Source: Nematopogon swammerdamellus (Eukaryota > Arthropoda > Insecta > Lepidoptera > Adelidae). Taken from it: a stretch of 64,000 nucleotides of DNA. Position numbers and translations under genes: made by a program. Below are positions 52,470 through 63,370 of this stretch, in pieces; the stretch's first letter is position 1; every line of letters begins with the position of its first letter. The notes below the pieces were generated by a model, which saw only the letters and a list, made by a program, of their open reading frames with translations, did not search any database and had not been told where the DNA came from. The DNA is taken from positions 2,828,754-2,892,753 of the forward strand of contig OX336343.1 in the NCBI GenBank assembly GCA_946902875.1, read 5' to 3'.

Positions 52470-52861
52470 GTCAGCCTCGATAGCTCAGTGGTGCAGACAG
52501 TCAACTGTCGCTATTGAATGTTAAGCAACGCTGCGTGCGGTCAGTACTTGGATGGGTGACCGCTGACCGTTGGAGGCTGACCGAGGTTCGGATTCCTCGT
52601 AAAACTGTAGGTCCCTTCCCTCCTAATCTTACTAGTTGGTAGGGTTTAACCCGCCCGGGTTGATACCACCGCACTGAATGAAACGTCGGTCTAAACGGCT
52701 ACGTAAATAGTTTGTGTTTTCCGACCAGTTCAGTGTAGCCGGCACGATCAAAGGGGGAAGCACTGACATGGCACCTAGTTCACCACCCGGTGTTATGGGC
52801 TGACATCACGGACGTTGTAGGTGATGTAGCCAACCGTGTCAGTTTCCGTAAAAAAAAAAAA
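52470..52861 (+). mobile_element. Full-length SINE-B copy
   Basis: Complete tRNA/5S head (TAGCTCAGTGG; TACTTGGATGGGTGACCG; GGTTCGGATTCC), body and A tail. Very similar to 10941-11335. Confidence 0.75.
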
Positions 52862-53244
52862 CTAGATATATGGGTGGGCTATGAGCCACGCTGCGCCACA
52901 CCACAATGGTGTAGTTATACATTTAGTCGCAACAATGAACCACCTAGTTTGCGTAATCCTTACATCTACACTTTTTTTTTAAAATGTGGTCTAGTGACTG
53001 GTACATTTTTATCAAAAACATTTTATTTAAGTACCTCTATTGATATGTATCTTTAGGATTTTTTCAAGGAAATATTTGTAGAACCATTATCTTCAACAGT
53101 TGAATGAAATAAACATAAAAATTTAAACATTTCTAAAGTATTATTATAATTCCATGGGCGTCGTTATATACCTTATGGGTGGCTCGGCGCCATATGTCCC
53201 GCTGTCAATAAAAAAAAAAAAAAAAAAATTCTGAATTAACTACG

Positions 53245-53303
53245 GGCTGGACATCACGGATGTTTCAGATGATGTAGCCAACCGTGTCAGTCTCTGATCA
53301 TTT
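53245..53303 (+). mobile_element. SINE-B tail fragment
   Basis: GGACATCACGGATGTTTCAG to CGTGTCAGTCTCTG. 52919-53244 and 53304-53638 hold only the small family-G fragment at 53152-53210 and an A-run. Confidence 0.45.
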
Positions 53304-53639
53304 TAATTGATGAATATGACAATTTGATGCTTAAATGAACAGGAATTCCTTGTCCTTTCAGACCATAGATTATGAATATCTATAAGAAAGAGAGATAAAG
53401 ATGCGACAATACATGAAGCAGCAAAACGACCACATGCGTCGACACTCACACGATTATAACTTATGAAATAGGCTGAAATGTAGAGATAACTGTGAGAAAA
53501 CACCAAAACCACACGATTTTGTATGGCCATTGACAGTTCTCTGGACAATACGACACAGTGGCGCCAGCTAGTGGCGGACAAACGCACGTTAGTCCTCATT
53601 CAATATTATACAACTAAATAATGTAGTAATTATATATAC

Positions 53640-54140
53640 AGGGTGTTTCAGGATAGGGTTTCGTAACTTTAGTGTTCGAAAGGGTTTCATATTTGAAGAG
53701 GTTTTCCTCTTCAAATATGAAACCCTTTCGCTCTGAAACTTTTCTCCAGATTCGGTCATTTTATATAATTTTTTAATGAAAATCGTTTCATCGAGATTTG
53801 ATAGACGGTTAACGTCCGCCTTTATTAAATAAAAATAAAATTATTAACTTACATACTTAACTAGTAGAATTGAACTGCATTCCAAACACTTAAAATCTGA
53901 ATGACATCAACAAGAAAAAGGGGACTGGACTAGGTCATTGCACTCCCTAGACCTAGACAGCACTGTTGCCAAATCTCTCCGTGCTCACTGTCCATCGAGG
54001 TTTTATTACAATTTTAAATTTTTGTATGAATAAAAAAAAGTACAGAATTTAGATATTAGTGATAGGGATTTTTCTTCTAATAATGAGTACTTTCTATACC
54101 TGAAGTTTCTCAAGCCTATCCTGAAACAGCCTGTACATAG
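53640..54140. mobile_element. Mariner-like MITE
   Basis: TA-flanked CAGGGTGTTTCAGGATAGG and inverse CCTATCCTGAAACAGCCTG, with an internal hairpin (GAAAGGGTTTCATATTTGAA, 53680-53730). Confidence 0.6.
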
Positions 54141-54509
54141 TCAAAGTGCATAAAATAATATAAAATTGCATAAAATCAACAAAAACAATAATTTAATCGT
54201 AACACATTATATTATATTATTCATTATATCACACACTTTGAATCAGTCAAATTATGTACGCATCCAGACGTTTCAACATTACAACAGAATATTTCAAAAT
54301 TAATTATTATTCAATCAATGAGCAACACCATAAAAATGATTAAGAACTTAAGAAAAATGATTTTTTATGTACAATCATATGACGTAGGTTTTTATTTTAG
54401 CTGTAACTTTTTTCCCGCAATGATTTAAAACTGACCGCCATAGTAACAAATGACAGTCAAGACAAGTCAAGCTTTCCAATGACACATGTCTCGTCACGTC
54501 CCATACATT

Positions 54510-54785
54510 TCTAGAGAGTGTTCCATATAAATCTTCCCTTCGCCATTATGTTGGCTCCACTGTCTATCTGTCAAAACAACGTTGAGGGTTGCTATGTTTA
54601 CAGATTTACCCGTAATTATCAGTATTTACCGTATTTATTATACGGTAAATACCGATTACATTATAAGGTAATATAATCTTCACAATCTGGCAACAGGAAT
54701 TTAAGCACTGACAAGTGACACTGGCAGTGGAGCCAACATAACGGCGAAGGGAAGATTTAGTTGGAACGCTCTCTACCCATTCTCC
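54510..54785. mobile_element. Foldback element
   Basis: AAATCTTCCCTTCGCC and ATGTTGGCTCCACTG at the left are inverted at the right. A small hairpin TACCGTATTTATTATACGGTA is central. Confidence 0.55.
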
Positions 54786-54840
54786 TTTGCCCCTATTAAT
54801 TATTTAAAAGAATTGTTATCATTTTTATTAAGTTTATGTA

Positions 54841-55191
54841 ATGAAACAAAGATCGCCAGCAATGCAACCAAATGGAGAGACGACAAAATTAAAAAGTAAA
54901 TTTTACGAAGTCGGCGATAAGCATTTTGTGTGGATACCTTCTAACTTTGTCGATTTAGTCCTATTTCATGTGCAAAGTCCTGTTATAAAGAACAATGTGA
55001 CCATCAATATGGTACCATCTTATACGCAATTTCGAGTAAAAATGATAAATTATTGCTATTTCGCGACACATAAGTACATTGAGAAAAATCGTTTATATCT
55101 GAAAGTCTTAGCCCAATTAAGGGAGCTGCTTCTCAATGGGATTTCAATGCAATATAATTTTTTTGTAAATTTGTTTTATTGTTATTATTGA
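54841..55191 (+). CDS. Unrecognised 116-residue reading frame, doubtful
   Basis: An open frame from ATG to TGA in AT-rich DNA, between a foldback element (54510-54785) and a hAT-like MITE (55203-55654). The product starts Lys/Gln-rich (MKQRSPAMQPNGE) and ends Tyr/Phe-rich (NLFYCYY). No domain is recognised and no splice context is evident. It could be chance or part of a degraded mobile element. Confidence 0.2.
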   Translation: MKQRSPAMQPNGETTKLKSKFYEVGDKHFVWIPSNFVDLVLFHVQSPVIKNNVTINMVPSYTQFRVKMINYCYFATHKYIEKNRLYLKVLAQLRELLLNGISMQYNFFVNLFYCYY

Positions 55192-55202
55192 AGTTTAATG
55201 AC

Positions 55203-55654
55203 CAGGGATCGGAATTGGTAGATAATAAATACCCAAAGTTGGCGAGAAGACAAAACATGGAGTGGTGAAGACCACCCCTTTTGGGAATTCTGAAAAATTA
55301 CCAGGAACTCCGGGATATGAAAAATATTTCCTGGTAGTATTATAGTTAGTCACTTTTGACACCTTGTAACATGCTGTAATGTATGAATACCTTATTTAAA
55401 ATCCCAACATTTAAAATCTGAATCCCTTCCATACTATTTTTTTTTTAATATAATTTTTGAGTTTTTTAATCTGGTATTGATACATTACATCATGTTAAAA
55501 GTGTCAAACTTACTAATTATATCACTACCGGGATATATTTTTCCTGGAATTCCCGGAAAATTTTCAGAATTCCCGAAAGAGGTGGTTTTAACCACTACAT
55601 GTTAGGTCTTCTCGCCAACATAAGGTATTTATAATTTACCTATTCCGCTCGCTG
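55203..55654. mobile_element. hAT-like MITE
   Basis: CAGGGATCGGAATTGGTA and inverse TACCTATTCCGCTCGCTG. The arms share GTTGGCGAGAAGAC and GAATTCTGAAAA. Flanks TTAATGAC and TTAATTAC are 8-base near-duplicates. Confidence 0.6.
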
Positions 55655-55662
55655 TTAATTAC

Positions 55663-56164
55663 TGACAACATAATGAACAGTCCAGTCAACGTAAACTAGC
55701 CGACGAGGGTTCGACACGAGCCGCAACTTCTAGCACGCTGTAAAAGAGCAAGATTGGCCAATCGCTGGTCTCGTGCTCGAGTTGAAACCCTCGCTTAACC
55801 CTCTCCGAGGTCTGCAGACGCCCCAGTCGACTTGTCGCCTTCATTGAGGACATAGGCTGGCCGGGGTAGCTGGACATCGCGGGGTTTTGCACGAAGGTCC
55901 CCAACCAAGCGGGACTAGTTTGCAGGCCCAGAGCCAACCCCAAACCAAAGCAACAACAGCAGCAACCCTCCCCTACTTGCAATGGCCCGGATGCGTTCGG
56001 TGAAGCAGAGTGCTGACTTCGTCAGCCGTTTTACTCGAAATGCGTATAAAATTCACCATATTTCAACTATTGAATTGCCTCCTACACTTTGAATTGAAAA
56101 CAATTTGAATAAACAGCGTTTAGGGCACGGGATCACATTCAAATGTAATACCATATAATACACT
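55663..56164. other. Downstream flank of gene A, unassigned
   Basis: It contains a 98-codon minus-strand frame with a Cys run and Gly/Leu stretch and a 36-codon plus-strand frame (from 55983). No domain recognised. It may be retroelement remains. Confidence 0.25.
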
Positions 56165-57011
56165 TCATGCGTATCGAATCCCGTTGCATTGGTCGCAAAC
56201 AATCTCCCTTCTATTGGGGTATAGCTGGCGCCTTTCTTCCATTTGCTCATTGATGAAATCCGAAAAACGCTGCACCAAAAACATAATACTGTCCCTTTTA
56301 ACGTGACCGTCCTGGAAGAACTCCTTCATGATAACTATGATACCGTTGTCGTTTCTCATGCACGGATCTCCCAACGGTCGCTCACGCTTCATATAGTTAA
56401 AAACGAACTCGACAACCTGCTCGATAAGATCTTTTTCGGGGGAGAGAAGACGAAGTTTGGCTATTTGACCCGGCAGCATACCGGCTAGGACATTCATCGA
56501 TATAGTCATTAGGGCACTGTGGAGGTCCTTCGTGACGTCGTGGAGCAAGTCGGCGATGTTCTCTGCCCCCGAGCTCGTTATCCGAAGTAGCATACCTCCG
56601 ATACGAATGACCTCGCCTGGACTCACTTTCATGATCGTGCTACGGATGTCAGTTTCTTCCTCCACGCCGACATACCTGCCTACAGTAGTCGGTGAGTATA
56701 ATCTCGTTGGCACTTTTCCCGTTGTCAATTCTGACGCGCCCAAAGAGGAAAACAGCTCCATTCGGGTGCCAGACGAGAGGCGAGCGAGTTCGGACGGATC
56801 GAAGACGTGCATAGCGTTCAAGTTGACCATTCCATCGGACGTCATAGAGATGGCGATCTTCTGCGCGTTGAGATCCTTGTTGATGCGGAGGACGTCGGCG
56901 AAGTATTGGTCTTTGTTGGCGATGTTCCTGATGCTTCTGATGACCTCGGTGTTGCCAGAAACAGGGCCCTCCAGTCGGCGAGTTTCTGCGCTCACTTTGT
57001 CAAACATTCTC
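56165..57011 (-). CDS. Gene A last exon with stop
   Basis: 847 bases after GATTGCAG, encoding RMFDKVSAETRRLEG... to CDQCNGIRYA and TGA. No clear AATAAA is visible in the first 100 bases downstream. Confidence 0.88.
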
Positions 57012-60000
57012 CTGCAATCAACGATGGGAAACATTTAGTAGAGGCCGTTGAGTGACTCGCCCTACATCACGAGAGTTTTCTATCGCTTACTACATGACAT
57101 GGGGAGTGTTCGCAGGAGCTGTTTGACGTGATTCCGCCGTCGCCCCCTTACCACTTCCGCACAACGCTCGCCGGGCAAGGATAGCATCCTTACCGCGGAT
57201 GCGTACCAACCGGTTCTGCAGATATTTCCTCCACAGAACCGGTAAATTCTGGAACACTCTCACTGCTCACACACTTCCCCCCAAGTACGATCTCGGGTCC
57301 TTCAAGAGCAACGTGATTAGGCACCTGTCAGGCCGGCATGGCATTTGGGGTGGTGAGGGCCAAAGCATAATAATAAAAAAAAGGCTGTGTCAGGTCCAAC
57401 TTTTCTTGTCTGTATTGGGTTGTTTGTATCTATATATGTGTCTATTGCGTGTGAACGTGGGAACTGCACACAGAGTGTGGAAGTGACCGAGAAGAGTGCT
57501 CCACTTCATGAAAGAGCTCGGGCGGCTGGAGTAGCACTACCCGAGCGCCAACGTACAACGGACCGTCTTGAGGTCTCAGTGCGGAGAATGGCCCACCCGC
57601 CTTCCCAAGAGGCTGGGCATCAAACAACAACAAAAATAACAACATGTGTGTATTGGACGAGAACGTTTTGTGGGGAACTTTATGAGTTGTCAAGAACCCA
57701 TAGAGGTTAATGCTCCGACTTCATTACTTTGCGAAATATGACAGTTTATGTGTGTGCAGGTGCGCCCAAATTGGCGAATTTTCGCGTGGCGAAAATCGCA
57801 TGGAAGCCAAGTGGTGTAAGCATATTAAATATTTGGAAAGCCAAGGGGATTAAGGAACGGTGAGTGTCTTAACCTGTTTAGTTTTCACACTTCGGCTCCC
57901 TGAGGCCACAATCGGGGCCCAAAGCTTTATTCGAACCATGGTCGCACATTATATCTAACTGAAATATCTGGCACTTCTAAACAAGTAAGCCCTCACTTTT
58001 TCCCCTTCATTTTGTAGGTATTTTCATTAACTATAAGATGCAAAAGAGTTTATTGTTCTAGGCTCTTTATTTTATGAAATATTTGAGTTTAGGTCAAGGT
58101 CGACGCTCGAGGCCGCGAAAACGCCTGGGGCTCAGGGGGGGGTAAGCATTATTATACAGTCGGAGTAAAGAGGTTAAATACTGCAAATTCATAACGCTGC
58201 TCTCGCGGAATTACTGCCAGTACCTGGAGCAAAAGCAAACACGTATTTACGCCAAAAAATTAAAAACCCGGCTCACCTGTGCCGGTTACTGCGCAGAGTT
58301 TCCCGATAATTGTTGATGGTCTTGGTCTGCGCCTCCTCGATGATACTCTTGGCAGTTCTGTTGGACATGACGGCGTTCGCGAAGAACAGAGTGGACGCCG
58401 TGAACTGGAACAGCTCCAGGCTCGATGGAGTCTCGCCGTGCTTGTGATACTGAAAGAAACAGCGATCAGCAGTAAGAATGGAGTGTGGGTTCTTTTAAAA
58501 TTTCAAACGACATAATGTATGGTGATCATGTTGACTGTAAGAAATCTCTGTAAGCGATAAGTCCGCCTTTGCACCTAATGTAAATTTTATAATGTACTTG
58601 TTACCGTTTATTTATATATTTTAAACACTGACATCTGACAGCTGGTGTGAGTATTCTTTTTTTTATTTATGTATTATGTATGTATAAATTTTTTTTTTTA
58701 TGTACCTATTTTTGTTGGTTTTGTTTTTTAGGGTTCCGTATCCGTCGTACGGGACCCTATTACTAAGCCTACGCCGTCTGTCTGTCTGTCTGCCCGTCTG
58801 TCCGAGAGCTGTATCTCTGGAACCGTAATATGTAGGTAGTCCGTTTAAATTTTCACAGAATCTGTGTTATTATGGCCGATATAACAAATAATAAAAATAA
58901 GAAAAAGTAAAAAACTCACGGGGTCCCCATATAAGAAACTAAAAAGTGTATGCGCGCCATCTACCGAAAAGAGTATGAAGTATTTTAACTAATTATGAAG
59001 CACTTCATAAAACATGCCATAGATGGCGTGAGTGGCGCTGACCATGACATGGCGATACGGAACCCTCAGTGTGCGAGTTCGACTCGCATTTGGCGGTTTT
59101 TTAAGAAATAATTGATGGGCCACTGATGGTGTCTTCAGATAATTTGTTGTTGAATATGTTGATTTGTTGAATTTTTATTGTGGCAATAAAGCTTTTCCTA
59201 TCTATCTATCTATCTATCTACGTTGACCCTCTGGTGATGCTACTCCAGCCACCCGATTACTTCGACGAGCTGAGAGAGGACTCACCCTGATGATGAAGTG
59301 GACAAGGCTGTTGGCGAGGCCCACTCCGCCCGTGACCATGTTGGCGTGACGCAGGACGTCCACAGACGTCTCCAGTATCAGACCCGTCTGCAAACATTTT
59401 CATAGATATTTTAATTAACATTGGGACTGCATAATAATTGTTGTTTGTCAGCCTCGATAGCTCAGTGGTGCAGACAGTCGACTGTCGCTATTGATTGTTA
59501 AGCAACGCTGGGCGCGGTCAGTACTTGGATGGGTGACCGCTCGATCGTTGGAGGCTGGCCGCGGTTCGGATTCCACGTAAAACTGTAGGTCCCTTCCCTT
59601 CTTACCTTACTTGGTGGTAGGGTTCAACCCGCCAGGGTTGGTACCACCGCACTGAATGAAACGTCGGTCGAAACGGCTATGTAAATAGTTTGTGTTTTCC
59701 GTCCAGTTCAGTGTAGCCGGCACGATCAAAGAGAAGCACTGGCATGGCACCTAGTTAACCCGGTGTTATGGGCTGACATCACGGATGTTGTAAGAGATGT
59801 AGCCAAACGTGTCAGTTTCCATAAAAAAAAAATAATAAACATTTGTGGCAAACAATTTTATTTTGGTACTGTGAATAAACTGGACTTGGAAGATCTAAAA
59901 ACTCTTTTTTAGGGTTCCGTATCCGCCGTACGGGACCCCATTACTAAACCTCCGCCGTCTGCCTGTCCGTCAGTCTGTCCGAGGGCTGTATCTCTTGAAC

Positions 60001-62901
60001 CGTAATAGGTGGCCCGTTGAAATTTTCACAGAATATGTGTTAGTTATTATGACGAGGGCCCCGGACGAGGGATACAAGAAACTAAAAAGTGTATGCGCGC
60101 CATCTACCGAAAATAGTATGAAGCACTTTAACTAATCATTAATTTGAACTAATATGAAGCATTTCATAAAACACGCCATAGATGGCGTGAGTGGCGCTGA
60201 CCATGACATGGCGATACGGAACCCTCGGTGCGCAAGTTCGACTCGCCACTTGGCCGGTTATTCTCATATTTATTTGTTAACCACTTATTAACTCTCTGTG
60301 TAAAAATTGGCGTGCGCGCGCTCGCACATAAGCTCAAATATTTAATCAAATAACGAAATCAGATCATAATGCGATATTTACACTAATTATCAATGAAATT
60401 ATCCACAAAACTATATAAAAGAAGTAAGGATTCACTTATTTAGAATAGAATAGATGGACTTTTTTAACTACAGTAAAAACAAAACATTTAATTTTTAATT
60501 TTTCTAACCTAACATTGACAATTGGAAATTGGAATACACAAATAATGCATCATATTGTAGAAGAACTCACTAAGAGACCACAAATGTTAATCAAATTCCC
60601 AAATAAATAAAGAAAACCAACGAACCTTCAGTAAAAAATCTTTTGCATATTATCCTTTTGCCAATTTGAATCCCATCCCTTCTTTATCCCCTACCTCCTT
60701 GTAAGGGGCAAGGGAAGGGACCTACAGTTTTACACCGGTTCCGAACGGTGAAGCAGCCAGGTGTAGGTATGCATGTAAAATTTTTCATCAGAAAAAACTC
60801 ATTAGTACACGCGGACCGGATTCGAACCTCAGACCTCTCGCATGAGAAGCCGATGCCCAAACCACTCGGCCACCCGCCGCTTACTTCTACCACATTCTCT
60901 CTCCCCTTCCCCACCGCTCTCTCTCCCGTCCCCTCACCATTGCGTCGGCGTGCGTTCTCAACTTGGTCATCCACAGTAGTCCACTCCGAACAGCGGTGGG
61001 ACTCCTTACAGGTCACTGCCCACACTTGTTCATTATAAGTGTCACCGACAGCCTCCTAGGCAGAGGCTGCATGGCGGAGGAAGAAACAGCCACCCACATG
61101 CTCCTGGAGTGCCCGGTGGTGGCGTAAGAACGACTGCAGTTTCTTGGGAACATGGGAACTGCCCATGGAGTGTGGAAGCGACCTAGAAGAGTGCTCCACT
61201 TCATGAAAGAGCTCGGGTGGCTGGATTAGCACTAACCGGGCGCCAAAATACAACGGACCGTCTTGAGGTCTCAGTGCGGAGAATGACCCACCCGCCTTCC
61301 CAAGAGGCTGGGCAGCAGTAAACAACAATAACCTTGGTCATGTTTGTGCCGGCGGCGGCGGACTTGGAGAGTAGACTGGTGGCCGCGCCGGCGGTGACGC
61401 CGACCGACGACGCGGCGATGTTGATCCAGCTGCCACGCGCCTCCGCGTTCGTCGGGCTTATAGGCTGTAGACATAATGTTATGATTATGATGGATAATCA
61501 TCGGATTACATATTTGCCTAAAGGGTAAAAATACGGAAATGGCTTCTTTGAAAAATTTATTTAATTAAATAATTCCCGGGATTTCCGGGAATGTTACTAT
61601 ACTATAAAACTTAGTAGGTCTATTCAAAATAAATGTTCTTAACTCTTTTATTATACTAACGTTCACCCCCGACTACTAAGTTACTTTTCGGGATTGAAAT
61701 TCCAAAAATCATTTTGGCCCACCTTTTACCAGAAACTTATACATAATTAATTTATTATGTATATCAGTTTGAGTGAAGCATCAACATAATTTGTATGTAT
61801 ACGTGAAACAAATACTAATATCAGAAAATAAAATTATGTAATAGTAACGTTAAAACGTTACTTAACACAACAATATACAGTTACAATTAAAATATGTCAG
61901 TCCCGGGAAAAAATTTTAAAGTGTCTCTCCATACTTATCCAACTTCTTAAGTTTAGGTAAATATGTATCTGAATATCTTATATCTGATTATGATTTAAAT
62001 TGTGAGAGTTAGGGCCTCTGAGCCCCGTTGTCACTGCGACCTAGGAAGATCTATTGTGATCTCTCACAAGTTTAAGCTCAGTATAAAGGTGCGGTCAGTA
62101 CTTGGACGGGTGACCACTCGACCGTTGCAAGCTGACCGTGGTTCGGATTCCATGTTAAACTGGTAGGTCCCTTCCCTTCTTACCTTACTAGGTGGTAGGG
62201 TTTATCCCGCCCGGATTGGTACCACCGCACTGAACGAAACTTCGGTCGAAACGGCTATGTAAATAGTTCATGTTTTCCGTCCAGTTCTGACACGGCAACT
62301 ACATATGATGTTGTACCGTGTGGGGCCAGTACTTCAAAAGAATAGCCCCACTGCATCTCTCCCCGTGTATGTCGTAAAAGGCGACTAAGGGATATGACTC
62401 CCTGTTTACATTACTAGGTGGTAGGGTTCAACCCGCCCGGGTTGATACCACCGCACTGAATGAAAGGTTGGTCGAAACGGCTATGTAAATAGTTTGGGTT
62501 TTCCGTCCAGTTCAGTGTAGCCGGCACAACCGAAGGGAAGCACTGACGTGGCACCAAGTTCACCCGATGTTATGAGCAGCTCCTGACATCACTGATGTTG
62601 CCGGTGATGTAGACAACCGTGTCAGTCTAAAAAAAAAAACACTCACCTGATCGTGAATTCTCCTATCGTGCAAATGAAGGCTGGAGCGCACCAGGCCGTA
62701 GACGCCCGTCGCGACGGTGGCCACCGTCGCGCCGGCCAGCACCACCGGCGCGACGGGCGTGAACATGGCGGCAGCCAGCACGCCGATGGTGCCGACGGAG
62801 GCCACGGTGCTGGTGGTGTCCGCGGTGGTGAGGATCCGCGCCTTCAGCCCCAGCGCCGGCGATGGTATCACGGAGAGGTTCACGGCCAGCAGCTTTCGCT
62901 C
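56165..62901 (-). CDS. Gene A: DUF4781-like paralogue of gene B, last five exons (5' end outside window)
   Basis: Exons in transcript order 62647-62901, 61333-61464, 59286-59387, 58277-58449 and 56165-57011. They correspond to gene B exons 6-10 with identical exon lengths (255, 132, 102, 173) except the last. They encode 502 residues plus TGA. Segments in order: LSVIPSPALG with a hydrophobic TPVAPVVLAG region, ISPTNAEARGSW, ETSVDVLRHAN, YHKHGETPSSLELF, then a globular C-terminus with SPGEVIRIGGMLLRI, LLSPEKDLIEQVVEF, EFFQDGHVKRDS and the final CDQCNGIRYA. Third codon positions are more GC-rich than in gene B. The final exon lacks the B-specific insert. Counterparts of B exons 1-5 should lie beyond 64000. 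Function is unknown. Confidence 0.82.
57110..57370 (+). mobile_element. Jockey/CR1-like LINE 3' fragment in gene A intron
   Basis: It encodes MRTNRFCRYFLHRTGKFWN and LGSFKSNVIRHLSGRHG, the same terminal block as at 30014 and 49196. Confidence 0.55.
57386..57628 (+). mobile_element. LINE 3' tail (R1/Jockey-like)
   Basis: CTTGAGGTCTCAGTGCGGAG and TTCCCAAGAGGCTGGGCA, ending (AAC)n. Same family as 60955-61332. Confidence 0.5.
58277..58449 (-). CDS. Gene A exon 9 equivalent
   Basis: 173 bases after TTTCTTTCAG, beginning YHKHGETPSSLELFQF and ending in phase 2 at AG|gtgagc. It is nearly identical to gene B exon 9 except in the last 35 bases. Confidence 0.85.
58726..59105 (+). repeat. Family-D repeat, full length
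   Basis: TAGGGTTCCGTATCCGTCGT at the start, (GTCT)n, CATGACATGGCGATACGG and GTGCGAGTTCGACTCGCA at the end, followed by a T-run. Confidence 0.6.
59200..59222 (+). repeat. (TATC)n microsatellite
   Basis: Five to six units beside gene A exon 8. Confidence 0.7.
59286..59387 (-). CDS. Gene A exon 8 equivalent
   Basis: 102 bases between TTTGCAG and AGG|gtgagt, encoding TGLILETSVDVLRHANMVTG and a hydrophobic end. Same length and phase as gene B exon 8. Confidence 0.82.
59447..59831 (+). mobile_element. Full-length SINE-B copy
   Basis: Complete chimeric head with TAGCTCAGTGG, TTAAGCAACGCTGGGCGCGG, TACTTGGATGGGTGACCGC and GGTTCGGATTCC, in gene A intron. Confidence 0.75.
59908..60266 (+). repeat. 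Family-D repeat, near full length
   Basis: Starts TAGGGTTCCGTATCCGCCGT and ends CGCAAGTTCGACTCGCC. 60267-60689 is AT-rich with nothing recognised. Confidence 0.55.
60690..60881 (-). mobile_element. SINE-A 5' half
   Basis: tRNA-type head at the high end (inverse of GTGGCCGAGTGG) and part of the central domain. Confidence 0.62.
60955..61332 (+). mobile_element. LINE 3' fragment (RNase H/zinc-knuckle region) abutting gene A exon 7
   Basis: Frames give RTAVGLLTGHC, SVTDSPLCRGCMAEEETATHM and LLECPVV, the usual end of R1/Jockey-type LINE ORFs, with stops. The 3' end is (AAC/AAT)n at the exon edge. Confidence 0.6.
61333..61464 (-). CDS. Gene A exon 7 equivalent
   Basis: 132 bases, PISPTNAEARGSWINIAAS...GTNMTK. 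The donor AAG|gttatt is weak and coincides with the end of an antisense LINE tail whose (AAC/AAT) repeat begins at the exon edge. Confidence 0.8.
61465..62087. other. Intronic AT-rich sequence
   Basis: No repeat unit or exon recognised between gene A exon 7 and the SINE-B pair. Short inverted CCCGGGATTTCCGGGA near 61577. Confidence 0.3.
62088..62638 (+). mobile_element. Two tandem SINE-B copies
   Basis: 62088-62290: 5S-type head remnant (TACTTGGACGGGTGACCAC) and body, broken off at CCAGTTC. 62313-62638: complete copy with the GTACCGTGTGGGGCC head and tail. The second may have inserted in the first. Confidence 0.65.
62647..62901 (-). CDS. Gene A exon 6 equivalent
   Basis: 255 bases, phase 0 at both ends, starting ERKLLAVNLSVIPSPALG and ending CAG|gtgagt. 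The acceptor TTGCAG is preceded directly by the A/T-rich tail of a SINE-A copy instead of a pyrimidine tract. Confidence 0.78.
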
Positions 62902-62907
62902 CTGCAA

Positions 62908-63325
62908 TTATTATTATTATTATTTTTTTATGTAATCCGGTATGGGTGGCTGAGTCGGACGGGCCAAAGCGCATGCTCCGACCAGCCAATATCACCTCCG
63001 AGAAGGTAGGTGCCATACCGGAGACTTCCCTGGATTGCTGGCTATACTGGACTAGAGGAGAACACAACCGAGGCTGCTATGCGGCCATCTTACATCCAGT
63101 ACGGTGGTACCAACACAGTCGGCTACAATTTGAGCCTACCACCTAGTAAGGGGCAAGGGAAGGGACCTACAGTTTTACACCGGTTCCGAACGGTGAAGCA
63201 GCAGGTGTAGGTATGCACGTAAATTTTTTCGTCAGAAAAAACTCATTGGTACACGCCGACCGGATTCGAACCGCGGACCTCTCGCATGAGAAGCCGATGC
63301 CCAAACCACTCGGCCACCTGCCGCT
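62908..63325 (-). mobile_element. Full-length SINE-A copy adjoining gene A exon 6
   Basis: Same strand as the gene. tRNA-type head at the high end and a tail of (AAT)n running to within about 6 bases of the exon 6 acceptor. Confidence 0.78.
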
Positions 63326-63370
63326 TTTAATGTAATTTTCACTTTATGTGATCCCATACCACGTAATATA

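Larger units (their letters stand above)
50487..52918. mobile_element. Possible P-like element: THAP exon between inverted termini
   Basis: AACTACACCATTGTGGCC and TGGCGCAGCGT at the left match the inverse of GCTGCGCCAC and CAATGGTGTAGTT at the right (52896-52918). The span holds the THAP exon, a related nested palindrome (51719-52148), a family-C copy and a SINE-B. No clean 8-base duplication was found at the ends, so this boundary call is tentative. Confidence 0.35.

Noticed and set aside
57442..57693. 83-codon minus-strand frame, repeated at 61056-61328
   Set aside because: Antisense of LINE 3' tails; its presence in two copies reflects the repeat.
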